Shown here piece by piece: positions 1-8,535 of a stretch of DNA of 64,000 bases. Made by a program: the position numbers and the translations under genes. How positions within the stretch are numbered: position 1 is the first letter of the stretch; each line of letters starts with the position of its first letter. The notes beneath the pieces were generated by a model. It was not told where the DNA came from. It was given only the letters and a program-made list of their open reading frames with translations, and did no database searches. Origin of the DNA: Psychromonas aquimarina ATCC BAA-1526 (GTDB lineage: Bacteria > Pseudomonadota > Gammaproteobacteria > Enterobacterales > Psychromonadaceae); the NCBI RefSeq assembly GCF_000428725.1, contig NZ_KE386791.1, positions 416,208 through 480,207 of the forward strand, read 5' to 3'.

Positions 1-2
1 GT

Positions 3-644
3 GTTTACGACGATGCCAATAAAGCCTTCGCACGCAACGTGCTTTTTATCCCTAATCAAGGTCAAACCACCGGAGCCGGTACTGATTTAAACTGCAGCAA
101 CGATCCTGTCGGCTGCTGGGTACCTAGTTTCGGGGTTGTTGATGACGACTGGACCTCGCGGACTTTTCCGGACAATATACCTTGGGATTATGCATTCTAC
201 GTGGTTGAAGACAGCGGTTCTCATCTAGGGGCACCTGCTGGAACGGATGTACTTGATCAGGCTGTAAGCGGCTTTAATATCTCTTTTGACTACCCTGTCT
301 ATGGGGATTTTACTCATGCATTCGGTTACTCATACAGTGAAGATCCTAACTTCATGTATTGTGCTGAGGATCTTACCACCGAGGGAAGTGACAACTGGTG
401 GCTAGCAAGCTGCGGCTTATCAGGCGGATCTTCAGGCGGGCCATGGATTCAGCCAATGGACGAAACAAACGGCACCGGCCCAATCATGTCGGTCAACTCC
501 TGGGGTTATACAACTTCACCTGGAATGGCTGGACCAATATTGTTTGATACCTCTGCAGAATGTGTTTTTCAGGCGGCTAAAACAGCAGCCGGGCCAAGTT
601 CAAGCAGTGATGGTGATGCAGGAGTTGCACCGCTTTGCCCATAA
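3..644 (+). CDS. Trypsin-like serine protease, 3' part only
   Basis: The reading frame is open from base 3, so the gene starts before the window; 213 residues plus a TAA stop are visible. The fragment carries GSSGGPW around bases 430-450, which fits the catalytic-serine motif of chymotrypsin-fold (S1/V8-like) peptidases, and an upstream WDYAFYVV that fits the strand holding the catalytic Asp. The catalytic His and any signal peptide would lie upstream, outside the window. Several Cys residues (NCSND, GCW, YCAED, SCG, ECVF, LCP) suggest a disulfide-bonded secreted enzyme; that is inference. A strong terminator follows. The substrate cannot be deduced. Confidence 0.75.
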   Translation, partial: VYDDANKAFARNVLFIPNQGQTTGAGTDLNCSNDPVGCWVPSFGVVDDDWTSRTFPDNIPWDYAFYVVEDSGSHLGAPAGTDVLDQAVSGFNISFDYPVYGDFTHAFGYSYSEDPNFMYCAEDLTTEGSDNWWLASCGLSGGSSGGPWIQPMDETNGTGPIMSVNSWGYTTSPGMAGPILFDTSAECVFQAAKTAAGPSSSSDGDAGVAPLCP

Positions 645-681
645 AATTACGGGCTGTTTATTTGTCACAAATATCATACAT

Positions 682-710
682 AACGGCTGCAGAGCGCAGC
701 CGTTTTTTGT
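682..710 (+). terminator. Intrinsic terminator after the protease gene
   Basis: AACGGCTGC and GCAGCCGTT form a 9-bp perfect stem with a 5-nt loop, followed directly by a run of T. It ends transcription of the protease gene and insulates the minus-strand cluster that follows. Confidence 0.85.
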
Positions 711-728
711 ATTGAAGTATGTGTATAG

Positions 729-1259
729 TTAAGAAATCGTATATTCATAGAAAGTTACCCCATTGCCACCTTCTTCATTAGAAATAAAACCAACCTTTTC
801 CAGTAACTTGACTGACGCTGTGTTTTCACTATCAACACCGCCAACCAGCTTCTTAATTAACTGTTCTGCATGACAACATTCAATTAGACCCAGTAACAAT
901 TCACTTGCATAACCACGATGCCAGAAATTTTCTCCCAGCAAATACCCCAGATGAGCTGTAGAATTATCGGATTCATAGAGAAAGACAAAACCAATGACAG
1001 TACTGGAATCTTTGAGATTTACGACATATAAATGGCTTTCACAAAGCATTTTAGTAAGCCAGATATCTGCTTTTGATTCAGTGTTAATACCGTGGAAATA
1101 CGGCGGCAATGACTCAACTACAGAGGGAGAAAATAAATCGACAATTGAAGACAGCAGCTCAGACTTTGATGACTCAGTTTGCAGATAACCAGCTGGATTG
1201 GAAATCTCGAGTCTAGCTGTTGTAAACGCTAATGATTTCAACTTTGAGTTATTAATCAT
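729..1259 (-). CDS. GNAT family N-acetyltransferase
   Basis: A 176-aa protein of the RimJ/RimL-like acetyltransferase_3 type. Seen in the sequence: an N-terminal FTTARLEI strand typical of the start of this subfamily, VVNLKDSSTVIGFVFL (beta strands 2-4), and the acetyl-CoA loop region GENFWHRGYASELLLGL around residues 110-126. The C-terminal half has the usual SVKLLEKVGFI segment. The acceptor (a protein N-terminus, a small amine or an antibiotic) cannot be read. It lies 12 bp downstream of the L,D-transpeptidase gene on the same strand, probably co-transcribed. It resembles the other GNAT at 3521-4057 only at family level. Confidence 0.85.
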   Translation of the reverse strand: MINNSKLKSLAFTTARLEISNPAGYLQTESSKSELLSSIVDLFSPSVVESLPPYFHGINTESKADIWLTKMLCESHLYVVNLKDSSTVIGFVFLYESDNSTAHLGYLLGENFWHRGYASELLLGLIECCHAEQLIKKLVGGVDSENTASVKLLEKVGFISNEEGGNGVTFYEYTIS

Positions 1260-1271
1260 ATTGTTACATGC

Positions 1272-1754
1272 CTACCATATTATTTGAATTTTTGTACCGA
1301 CATTGACTAATTCCATAAACTCATCCATTTCAGAGTTTGTCAGTGCAATGCATCCGTTGGTCCAGTTAAACTGCTGAGTAATTGCAGAAAACCAGCTAAG
1401 CCAGTTCCGTTGACCGTGAATCATGATAAACCCACCAGCAGAAACACCATTGGCCTTGGCATTTTCAAGATCCTGACGGTTAGGATAAGAAATATGCATT
1501 GCTCTATAAAAAGATGAGTTTTCTTTTTTATAGTCTAATACGTAAGTCCCTTGCGGCGTTTTTTCATCGCCTTCCTGCTGCTTGTGCCCCTTTGGATTCG
1601 CACCAAAAGCAACATGGTACTCTTTGATAACTTTACCATTATCAAGTAAGTACATTTTATTTTCAGATTTCTGGACTTTGACCAGATCGATACCTGCAAA
1701 AGAACAATTAGTGAAAAGCAGCAATATTAGAAAAACAGATCTCATAATATCCAT
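1272..1754 (-). CDS. Secreted L,D-transpeptidase (YkuD family)
   Basis: A protein of 160 aa (157 if translation begins at the second ATG, base 1745). It has an N-terminal hydrophobic signal (RSVFLILLLFTNCSFAG), then a single YkuD domain. The catalytic region is visible as IMIHG followed about 20 residues later by NWTNGCIAL, where Cys is the nucleophile and the His lies in IHG. The family normally has SxGCIR; here TNGCIAL replaces it. YkuD enzymes form 3-3 peptidoglycan cross-links or attach lipoproteins in the periplasm. It is small, with no LysM or other binding domain. It may form a transcription unit with the genes on either side. Confidence 0.85.
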   Translation of the reverse strand: MDIMRSVFLILLLFTNCSFAGIDLVKVQKSENKMYLLDNGKVIKEYHVAFGANPKGHKQQEGDEKTPQGTYVLDYKKENSSFYRAMHISYPNRQDLENAKANGVSAGGFIMIHGQRNWLSWFSAITQQFNWTNGCIALTNSEMDEFMELVNVGTKIQIIW

Positions 1755-1768
1755 GATATTTAGGAAAA

Positions 1769-2164
1769 TTACAGAACAAAATACGGTTCATTTTCAACTG
1801 CATTTAAACATTCCTGCATTGAAAACTCTTTATGTAACTCGCACCATTTACCGTTGTAACGCATATAAGATACATTAAATTTTTCATCGCCTACATATAC
1901 CATTCTTGCAAATTTGATTTCAAAACTGGGAGAAATAGCATTTTCTCCCGGGCTATTGTAGATTGCGCAAAAATAAAAAGAATTTCCATACCATTTTGAA
2001 TAAATATCCGCCAGATAGTTGGAACTACAGTCTATCGATAGAGGCTTAACATTTTTGGGTTTAAGAGTTTGCTTAATTAAATTAGAGGCTTCTTTATCAA
2101 GCTTGCTTTTAATTAAACTAGTTACTTTGGGCCTTACGCTTGTTGAATTCATCCACTTTTTCAT
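1769..2164 (-). CDS. Hypothetical protein, 131 aa
   Basis: A family I do not recognise. It has a basic N-terminus (MKKWMNSTSV) with Lys-rich helices to about residue 38, then a region with paired aromatic and Cys residues (CSSNYLADIYSKWYGNSFYF, FNVSYMRYNGKWCEL). No signal peptide or membrane segment is evident. It starts 14 bp upstream of the L,D-transpeptidase gene on the same strand. Size and context are like the small orphan proteins of accessory clusters; an immunity-type role is possible but nothing in the sequence proves it. Confidence 0.55.
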   Translation of the reverse strand: MKKWMNSTSVRPKVTSLIKSKLDKEASNLIKQTLKPKNVKPLSIDCSSNYLADIYSKWYGNSFYFCAIYNSPGENAISPSFEIKFARMVYVGDEKFNVSYMRYNGKWCELHKEFSMQECLNAVENEPYFVL

Positions 2165-2281
2165 TTCTAATACTGCTTAATTATTTTGTATCGGACGGAG
2201 TAAACGGCATTAATAACTAACCATACTTATTAACCAATAAAGTAGCCGAATTGATAACTGCTCGACGTAATGTCGGCAGCG

Positions 2282-2776
2282 CTACGAAAAACAAACCACA
2301 TCAAAGATTCTCTCATTTGTATTTGTTGAACGCTCTTCACTGAGATAACCAATATATTCATCACATATGATGCCTTTTCCTTGGTTTTCTTCAACCATGT
2401 AAATCCGAAAATATGACAAAGCAGAAATCTCTGCCAGCCACTTAATCTCAAAAGGCTCATTTACTCTAAATGCTGAACCTATTCCGAACCAACATAAAAC
2501 AGGTGGTTTCAGTATCATAGTATTATTCACAAGATAACTTTGAACGTCTGTAATATCATCAAAATCGGTATGTATCATCGACTTAGTAGAAAGAAACTGA
2601 TGGCACGCAAAATCCTCTCCGGGTAAAACAGGAAATACAGAAAAGAAATCAAAACTGCTTACACATTCTGCTTGTTCAATTTTGTCAACCCAAGTAAGCG
2701 GCAGCAGCTTTAACAGTTGTTCCCGCTCCTTACGTTCCTTGTTTTCTTGAAGCTTTATCTGCAAACGAGAAGGCAT
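2282..2776 (-). CDS. Hypothetical protein, 164 aa
   Basis: An ATG start with a strong ribosome-binding site (AAGGAG, 7 nt upstream). The N-terminus is a charged helix (about residues 5-20, rich in KERKEREQ), followed by an alpha/beta-looking domain with no motif I recognise. No signal peptide. It may act in the cytoplasm. It is separated by about 110 bp on each side from its neighbours and shares their strand. The 117 bp downstream of it hold no gene I can support. Confidence 0.55.
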   Translation of the reverse strand: MPSRLQIKLQENKERKEREQLLKLLPLTWVDKIEQAECVSSFDFFSVFPVLPGEDFACHQFLSTKSMIHTDFDDITDVQSYLVNNTMILKPPVLCWFGIGSAFRVNEPFEIKWLAEISALSYFRIYMVEENQGKGIICDEYIGYLSEERSTNTNERIFDVVCFS

Positions 2777-2889
2777 GATTTACTCCTTTTGGCGAGCCCC
2801 TGGAATGAAAAAATCGAGGCCTACATCCTATGCATTAAAAATCAACAACATACAACCGATAGATTTGAGTGTTACTTTTTACATCGAGC

Positions 2890-3492
2890 TCACTTATTTC
2901 CGGTGAGTATGAATATTTGATATTCAGCATCTGCTCTTACCGCAGTACATGCTGATGAAATATTAAGGTTCTTAAACCCGGCTTTCTTTGCTGTATCTAA
3001 AAACATCTCTCTATCAAAACCAAAATGGAAAATTCCTGTGTCTTCCGTATGAAAGCTTCCATCCTCGATATCTAAATCGGCAATTGCTATAACACCATTA
3101 TCATTCAACATCGTATGAAAATTGTTAAACATTTTTTGTATGTCTTCAATATGATGCATTGTCATTGATGAGATGATTCCATCAAATTTTTGATCTAATC
3201 TGGCTTTCGCTAAATCTATTTCTAGTATTTCAAGCTCACATCCTAAATTATCTCTTTTATCATCCAGCATTTTGTTCATAGAGCTTGATATATCTATAGC
3301 TGTAATTCTATCAACAAATGGGGCTATTTTTTCTAACAGCAAACCCGTTCCGGAGCCAAAATCCATTATCTGCATAGTTTTATCAAGTTTTAAGACTTTC
3401 AAAACAGCCTTTGCAATATTTCCTACGGTATTAACCCTATTCTTATCTTGTTCATAATTTTCTGCTTTATGCTGAAAGTAGTCCTTTTTCAT
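2890..3492 (-). CDS. Class I SAM-dependent methyltransferase
   Basis: A 200-aa protein with the canonical Rossmann-type SAM-binding order. Motif I is MDFGSGTGLLLEKI (about residues 43-56), the acidic end of strand 2 is ITAIDIS (about 65-71), and motif IV is DGIISSMTMHHI near 105-117. It belongs to the Methyltransf_11/25 class that methylates small molecules such as quinone precursors or other metabolites. The substrate cannot be inferred. An N-terminal FQHKAENYEQDKNRV segment is typical of these enzymes. It lies 28 bp downstream of the GNAT gene and probably shares its transcript. Confidence 0.85.
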   Translation of the reverse strand: MKKDYFQHKAENYEQDKNRVNTVGNIAKAVLKVLKLDKTMQIMDFGSGTGLLLEKIAPFVDRITAIDISSSMNKMLDDKRDNLGCELEILEIDLAKARLDQKFDGIISSMTMHHIEDIQKMFNNFHTMLNDNGVIAIADLDIEDGSFHTEDTGIFHFGFDREMFLDTAKKAGFKNLNISSACTAVRADAEYQIFILTGNK

Positions 3493-3520
3493 ATGCTGTT
3501 CCTAAGCTTAATTTGGTTCG

Positions 3521-4057
3521 TTATCTTTGTGTACGATGAAGACCATAAACTGCATGATCAATAATACGTCCATTCAGGTTTTCCGAGTTGGTAATAATGC
3601 CCTCCAGCGTCATTCCTAGACGCTCACAGACAGCTCGGCTAGCCAGGTTTTCGCTAGCCGCTGATATTTCAACCTTATGCATATTTAGGTCATTAAATGC
3701 GATGTCGATAAGCTTTTTACACACCCGGGTCATAATCCCCTTTCCCTGAGCCGACTCTGCCAGCCAATAACCAATCTCAACTTTTTTCAAGTTATGGTTA
3801 ATTGTATTGAAACTTACATTACCAACGAGTTTTTTATTGAACCATACTGCACAGACCATTGACTTACCGTCTGCGTAATCATGGAGAGATTTTTGAATAA
3901 ACGAAACAAAGTCCTGTTCACTTTTACAGTGCGGCGGCCATGCCAGCCACTGCTCAAGAGCACTGTAATTTTCTTCAGCTAATTCAACATACAGCGGTGC
4001 AAAAGATTTTTGAACTAATGCCAGTTTAATTTCATTATCAACTGTTGAGCTAAACAA
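3521..4057 (-). CDS. RimL-like GNAT acetyltransferase with TTG start
   Basis: A protein of 178 aa, closest in layout to RimL-type ribosomal-protein serine acetyltransferases: MF-x(3)-VDNEIKLALVQ at the start, WLAWPP near residue 37, a VGNVSFNTINH strand, and the acetyl-CoA loop EIGYWLAESAQGKGIMTRV. I chose TTG at 4057 because AAGGAG lies 7 nt upstream and the resulting N-terminus fits the family. Extending the frame further upstream only reads through the 9-bp repeat as Ile-Ser-Val units. The start overlaps the end of the broken GyrI copy by 8 bp, so its translation may depend on that remnant transcript. Confidence 0.85.
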   Translation of the reverse strand: MFSSTVDNEIKLALVQKSFAPLYVELAEENYSALEQWLAWPPHCKSEQDFVSFIQKSLHDYADGKSMVCAVWFNKKLVGNVSFNTINHNLKKVEIGYWLAESAQGKGIMTRVCKKLIDIAFNDLNMHKVEISAASENLASRAVCERLGMTLEGIITNSENLNGRIIDHAVYGLHRTQR

Positions 4058-4361
4058 AAACTTCTCCTTTAAAAAATGGAATACAGATATCACAGATATC
4101 ACAGATATCACAGATATCACAGATATCACAGATATCACAGATATACTTATCTGGATCCTCTGCTGGATTGTTATGGTAGAGTTCATAACATGATTTGTCA
4201 TCACATTCGTATCCGCCGGTGCAAAAACATGCAGAGGTTTCTTCCCATGCCTGCAGGATATTGTCAGTAATGACCTCAAAATGACAGATAGCAGTCAAAT
4301 CACATTTAATCACCCGCAGATTGATAAAGCGGCCTGTGCAGCACCAGCCGACATCCTTCAT
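4050..4361 (-). pseudogene. Truncated GyrI-domain copy carrying an expanded repeat
   Basis: The frame encodes a fragment clearly related to the C-terminal end of the AraC-GyrI protein at 8536-9453. Shared blocks include CHFEVITDN, QAWEE, CFCTGGYECDD versus WFCTSGYECDD, CYELYHNNP, and a final DICIP. DNA similarity over about 4150-4280 versus 8580-8712 is roughly nine bases in ten by eye. The HTH domains and most of the GyrI domain are missing, and the first 30 codons are unrelated or degenerate. Where the parent has a single FDICIP, this copy has six Ile-Cys-Asp units from the 9-bp tandem repeat. It is probably non-functional, though a 103-aa peptide could still be made. Confidence 0.75.
4085..4144. 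repeat. 9-bp tandem repeat, six full copies
   Basis: The unit AGATATCAC is repeated six times without a mismatch, with a partial seventh copy. Because the period is a multiple of three, it stays in frame, encoding Ile-Cys-Asp in the GyrI remnant and Ile-Ser-Val in the overlapping minus-strand frame upstream of the GNAT start. Such arrays arise by replication slippage and can change copy number. Confidence 0.95.
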
Positions 4362-4522
4362 AACTTTTTAAAAACGCCCTTTTGATGATCTTGATTTGAT
4401 TATAATTATTTCAACTTGACTTATAATTCATAATCACTACTCTGGTGCTGTTAATAAATTGTTAACACGTCCGTATTTCTTATAGAAAGACGGAATTCTA
4501 AATAGTGACAAGGAGAAAATCG

Positions 4523-6694
4523 ATGCCTACAAAATCTGCCGACAGCTGCAATACGCTAGAAAATTCGAATAACATCAGTAATGGTAATGAACCCGTTCCT
4601 GCAAGTACATTTGTTGCTCTGGGAAAATCCGTAGATCTCAATACCAGAAGAGTCTATGACCCAACGGTATTCATTGATGATGAAGCTAAATTAAAAAAAA
4701 TCATAAGCCGTGTCACTGCCGGAATATCAACCGCAGAGTTTAAATGGAGCAGTAACATAGAAGAAATAAAGGAAAATCTAAAGTCAGATGTCAATGCTGA
4801 CTTTTCCTACGGCGTGGTAGAAGTTAACGGCGGGGTCAGTTATAACACCAGTAACGCCAGTGTAGGTCTTACTAAAACATTGTTCGCAACCAGTTCAACA
4901 ATTGTTTATAACGATTATATCAGTAATCCTGATAGTAATTTCATCACTGATGCGGCTAAAAGTACGGCTTATGAAGATATTGAAGTTTTTTATAAAAAAT
5001 ACGGTAACGGATATGTCTCTTCTATCGATTTAGGAGCAAAAATCATAGCCAAAGTTGAATTGAAATTTAACAGTACCTCTACCGCTGAAAAGTTCTCATC
5101 ACATTTAGATGTCGGCATAACGGGAGGACAGATTGCAGGCGGAGTTAAATCTAAGCTCGAGCAGGAGAAATCATGCGCCAATGCCAAAGTTGATATCAGT
5201 TTAAGTTTCATGCAGATCGGCGGTAATTTTACACATGGCGTCAAACACTTAATTGACAGACTTCTACAGGAAGAGCCGGGAATGCAGCAGACTGGTGATA
5301 CTGCACTGTCTCTGTCTAACAAAGAACTGACAGAATCTATTACTTTATTTAATAAGATACAAAATGCGGTTCTGGAGTCAATTAAGAACTTAGGTCCGGG
5401 CCTGTTAGAGCCTAATGCGGTACTGGGTGCGGTAAATTATCGTGCTGCTGAATATAGCAGCGATATGATAGAAGAAGCCAAGACCACCACACTTGATATT
5501 AGATTTGTAAGAGAAGTGAACAACTGGTACACAGATATTTGCGGCAAAATAAACATAATGACCGGACTTCACAGCACATGCAGTCATAACGTTGATAACT
5601 CAACACGCACCCTGCTGCCGGCATTTACTGCAATGAGAAATCTGACCCGGCCAACTGATATAACCAATTTACAGATCGGGATATATTCAGGTGTTCTGAA
5701 TATACTGCGAAGCACCAGTGAAGCTGCGGCTAGAACAAAATTTAACAGCCTAAAAAATGCGGTTGCAGTCGGCTCTGAATATGCTGGAAAACCTATGGTG
5801 ATTGGAACATCACCATTAGGCCCGGCTTTAGAATATATTGAGAAAATCCGTGCGAACAGCTGGATATATACCAGCGGACCTAATGCTATGGGAGCCATTG
5901 AGGGAAAAGCAGTCGCTTTACTCTCGGCACAAGGTGATCATAAATCTGAACTGTACCACTACGACAGAGCCAGCAGCTGGCAGGATCTCAGTATTGCAGA
6001 GGCTAGTACATTAATCAGTTCAGCTAAAGGTTTCTGGACCGGCTACGGTGAATCAAATCGACGTTCACGTTTCCATGCTCCCTGGAATTTACCCGAGAGG
6101 CTTGCAGCTGCGCAATACAACGGCTACAGCAGTGAACTGGTAGATGATGATCAAGGACGTTACAGCGCATCCCTGCAGGGCACAATGACAGTCGGCGTTT
6201 TTGATTTTCAGGGACCGGTGAACCGGAATCTTTGTGCCACAACCAGTTCAATATTATGGATGACTGAGAACGGTATCACCTGTCATAACAATGATGGTTC
6301 TCAATGGTCGCGTACCTGGCCGTGGGTACAGAACTGTACTGGATTAATAACCCATGGGACATATGTAGACTGGCGCACAGGAGCAGGTGCACAACTCTAT
6401 TATCCTAGGTGGACCTGGGATAATGTAAATGAATCCGTGGGAGTAGATGTTCCTGCCGGAGCAATTCGGGATGCAAGCAGTCTGGGTCTTACAATTACTC
6501 CTACAGAAGTATGGGCTACGATGTTTTCAACTAAAGTGAGCATTGATGCATTATCAATAGAAACTGAAAGCCGGCCTTTACAAGATATACGGCTTTTGAC
6601 CAATCCCGGAAGCAATATCGCCGAAAACACCCACAGATTTATGGAGATATCAAAAATATGGGATAACAAAGGGAGAATAATTGTTGTTAAATAA
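4523..6694 (+). CDS. MACPF-like putative pore-forming protein
   Basis: A 723-aa protein starting at ATG 4523, preceded by AAGGAG at 8 nt. No Sec signal is visible. Residues about 145-245 look like the core of the membrane-attack-complex/perforin superfamily: a helix leading to YKKYGNGYVSSIDLGAK (about 158-173; classic MACPF has YGTHY here), a strand (IIAKVELKF), a Gly-rich helical region (GITGGQIAGGVKSKLEQ), then a second strand set. The C-terminal 240 residues are Trp-rich (WSRTWPWVQN, YPRWTWDN) and could bind a surface, which is inference. The gene stands alone, between divergent neighbours, and ends in a strong terminator. Without a structure prediction the family call is tentative; an SNTX-like member of the same superfamily is an alternative. 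Confidence 0.5.
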   Translation: MPTKSADSCNTLENSNNISNGNEPVPASTFVALGKSVDLNTRRVYDPTVFIDDEAKLKKIISRVTAGISTAEFKWSSNIEEIKENLKSDVNADFSYGVVEVNGGVSYNTSNASVGLTKTLFATSSTIVYNDYISNPDSNFITDAAKSTAYEDIEVFYKKYGNGYVSSIDLGAKIIAKVELKFNSTSTAEKFSSHLDVGITGGQIAGGVKSKLEQEKSCANAKVDISLSFMQIGGNFTHGVKHLIDRLLQEEPGMQQTGDTALSLSNKELTESITLFNKIQNAVLESIKNLGPGLLEPNAVLGAVNYRAAEYSSDMIEEAKTTTLDIRFVREVNNWYTDICGKINIMTGLHSTCSHNVDNSTRTLLPAFTAMRNLTRPTDITNLQIGIYSGVLNILRSTSEAAARTKFNSLKNAVAVGSEYAGKPMVIGTSPLGPALEYIEKIRANSWIYTSGPNAMGAIEGKAVALLSAQGDHKSELYHYDRASSWQDLSIAEASTLISSAKGFWTGYGESNRRSRFHAPWNLPERLAAAQYNGYSSELVDDDQGRYSASLQGTMTVGVFDFQGPVNRNLCATTSSILWMTENGITCHNNDGSQWSRTWPWVQNCTGLITHGTYVDWRTGAGAQLYYPRWTWDNVNESVGVDVPAGAIRDASSLGLTITPTEVWATMFSTKVSIDALSIETESRPLQDIRLLTNPGSNIAENTHRFMEISKIWDNKGRIIVVK

Positions 6695-6722
6695 TCATTT
6701 AACGCTCGATTCATAACACAAG

Positions 6723-6748
6723 AAACCCGCCGTAACAGGGCGGGTTTT
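6723..6748 (+). terminator. Intrinsic terminator after the MACPF-like gene
   Basis: AAACCCGCC and GGCGGGTTTT form a 9-bp stem with a 7-nt loop and a T run, 28 bp after the stop codon. Confidence 0.9.
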
Positions 6749-6843
6749 GACTGTAATTAGTGAAGCAACTGGATGAGGCGTTGAGGCATTCAGCTTGTGC
6801 TGCAGCGCAGGGAATGTCCGGTGCAGCGTTTTATGCGCCCCTT

Positions 6844-7206
6844 TTACAGTTCATATTCTTTGGCAATAAATGCCGTTGACTTAGCATGATCTATAAAATT
6901 ACCTTCATCTTTCAGCAGTACTGCACTTATTTCCTGCCCTTCTGATGAGCTCATTGCTTCCATAAGCTCCTGTTCCGATTCAAACCAGACTTCTGCAACA
7001 CCATCGTATGCCTGCATCATTCCCCTTGACTCTCGAATGCCCTCATTAAGTGGTGTAGCAATTGTGTGAGACTGGATATACTTTTTCGCTCTATAAGTAT
7101 CGGCAAACTTCTGGAACAAGGGCCCATGACTGTTAAGCCAGTAATCCTGAAACTCTTCTCGAGTCATTTCTGCATGGCGGGTACAACACATGATAAATTT
7201 GATCAT
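6844..7206 (-). CDS. EthD domain protein
   Basis: A 120-aa protein with the layout of EthD/dimeric alpha-beta barrel proteins: FIMCCTRHAEMTREEFQDYWLNSHGP at the N-terminus (the family has K-x-G-x(2)-EEF-x(2)-YW-x(3)-H), then a GVAEVWFES strand near residues 69-77 and DEGNFIDHAKS near the end. EthD proteins support degradation pathways or act as small dehydratases/cyclases; the substrate is unknown here. It is divergent from the LysR gene at 7391, a common arrangement in which the LysR protein controls the neighbouring enzyme. Confidence 0.8.
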   Translation of the reverse strand: MIKFIMCCTRHAEMTREEFQDYWLNSHGPLFQKFADTYRAKKYIQSHTIATPLNEGIRESRGMMQAYDGVAEVWFESEQELMEAMSSSEGQEISAVLLKDEGNFIDHAKSTAFIAKEYEL

Positions 7207-7390
7207 TTTATTTTCCTTATTACGTCTGATCTAAGCGCCGACGAGTAACTATTAATTATGGATATACAGATTTCATCTATCTGCAAACTTCAATTAAAGT
7301 TTACTTGTTCCTAAAAACTTTACTAGATAGGTGTTTTGAATAATACTGTTCTCTTTAAGTGAACAGTTTCGATAAACTTCAGGAATTAAA

Positions 7391-8305
7391 ATGGAAGAGC
7401 TAAAACGTGTAGGAGTTTTTACCAAGGTGGTACAGGCACAGAGCTTTTCTGAAGCTGCCCGCCGCCTTGGTGTCGCTAAATCAGCAGTGAGTAAGCAGAT
7501 TAGTTTATTGGAGCAGGAAGTCGGCGTACGCCTGCTTAACCGTTCGACCCGCAAGTTGAGTCTTACTGAGGCAGGCGAAATTTATTACCGCCATTGTGAA
7601 CAGATAGTCAACCGCGCCGATATCGCTCTTAATGAACTGCGCCAGTATCAAAACCAGCCGACCGGCACGCTGCGGGTATCCAGCCCCGTTCCGTTCGGCA
7701 GAGCACTATTGATCCCTGTAATTAAAGAGCTGCGCAGCCTTTATCCTTTGCTGAAAATAGATCTGCAGCTCAATGATCAGGTAGTTAATATGGTTGAGGA
7801 TGGTATAGACCTTACAGTACGCATTGGACAGCTGCCGGACTCTAACTTGATTGCTAAAAAACTATGCGATACCTCTGTGGTCCTTTTTGCTTCACCCGAA
7901 TATCTTGCCCGCTGCGGTACGCCGCAAACACCAATGGACTTGGCGGAGCATCAATGGATTAGTTTATCGATTCTTTCATCCCCAATTGTGGGATCATTTA
8001 GCTATAAAATTACCGGGAAGCCGGCAGAACACCAAATCAACAGCAGCCTTAAAATCAACTCGGTAGATGCGGTTATTGATGCCGCCGTACAGGGGCTGGG
8101 AATCTCAGCCTTAGTAAAAACCGTCATTCATGAAGAATTACGCACCGGCAAACTTATTCCTGTGCTGCAGGAGTATGAATTAGCGCCGCGAGCAGTCTAT
8201 GCACTCTATCCTCATCGAGAGCACCTGCCGCCCAAGGTAAGAATTTTCATGGACTTTTTAGAAAAACATTGTGCAAATGCCGACTGGGCATTACCCCGGA
8301 AATAA
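7391..8305 (+). CDS. LysR-type transcriptional regulator
   Basis: A protein of 304 aa, the normal length. The winged HTH is in residues 1-62 (VVQAQSFSEAARRLGVAKSA, then RLLNRSTRKLSLTEAG), followed by a linker helix and a LysR-substrate domain from about residue 90 (GTLRVSSPVPFGRALLIPVI). It belongs to the CrgA/DmlR-like subgroup that has FASPEYLARCGTP. The start is ATG in AATTAAAATGG. It probably regulates the divergent EthD gene and itself from the 184-bp spacer. Confidence 0.9.
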   Translation: MEELKRVGVFTKVVQAQSFSEAARRLGVAKSAVSKQISLLEQEVGVRLLNRSTRKLSLTEAGEIYYRHCEQIVNRADIALNELRQYQNQPTGTLRVSSPVPFGRALLIPVIKELRSLYPLLKIDLQLNDQVVNMVEDGIDLTVRIGQLPDSNLIAKKLCDTSVVLFASPEYLARCGTPQTPMDLAEHQWISLSILSSPIVGSFSYKITGKPAEHQINSSLKINSVDAVIDAAVQGLGISALVKTVIHEELRTGKLIPVLQEYELAPRAVYALYPHREHLPPKVRIFMDFLEKHCANADWALPRK

Positions 8306-8380
8306 TAGAAATTAATAATAAAGTGTAATAATGAAACACAGTATTAACACGCCTAGGTATACTTGATTTATAAGACAACC

Positions 8381-8412
8381 CTATTCTTATTTTCGAATAA
8401 GGCGGTTTTATC
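8381..8412 (+). terminator. Weak hairpin after the LysR gene
   Basis: An imperfect stem (AACCCTATTC against GAATAAGGCGGTT) followed by TTTA lies about 80 bp downstream of the LysR stop. It is a plausible but weak terminator. Confidence 0.4.
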
Positions 8413-8475
8413 AGACTTCGTAAGGTGAATGATATAAAGAGATGCAGAGCGCAGTTCGATTTGACTAACTGTTGT

Positions 8476-8517
8476 AAAATACCGCATCAACCGTCATAGA
8501 CAAACGACGGCTGGTGC
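8476..8517 (-). terminator. Terminator of the AraC-GyrI gene
   Basis: GCATCAACCGTC (8484-8495) pairs with GACGGCTGGTGC (8506-8517) in 11 of 12 positions, counting one G-T pair. Read on the minus strand, the stem is followed by GGTATTTT. It lies just beyond the stop of the minus-strand gene at 8536. Confidence 0.65.
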
Positions 8518-8535
8518 AGCTGTTTCAGTTAAAAA

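Noticed and set aside
2230-2460. Overlapping minus-strand 76-aa frame
   Set aside because: It overlaps the 164-aa gene in another frame, has no convincing start signal and shows no recognisable composition.
4076-4270. Plus-strand frame rich in Tyr-His-Arg repeats
   Set aside because: It is only the antisense reading of the 9-bp repeat and the GyrI remnant.
4058-4279. N-terminal extension of the GNAT gene with Ile-Ser-Val repeats
   Set aside because: It reads the microsatellite in another frame, and the TTG at 4057 gives a family-like start with a good Shine-Dalgarno.
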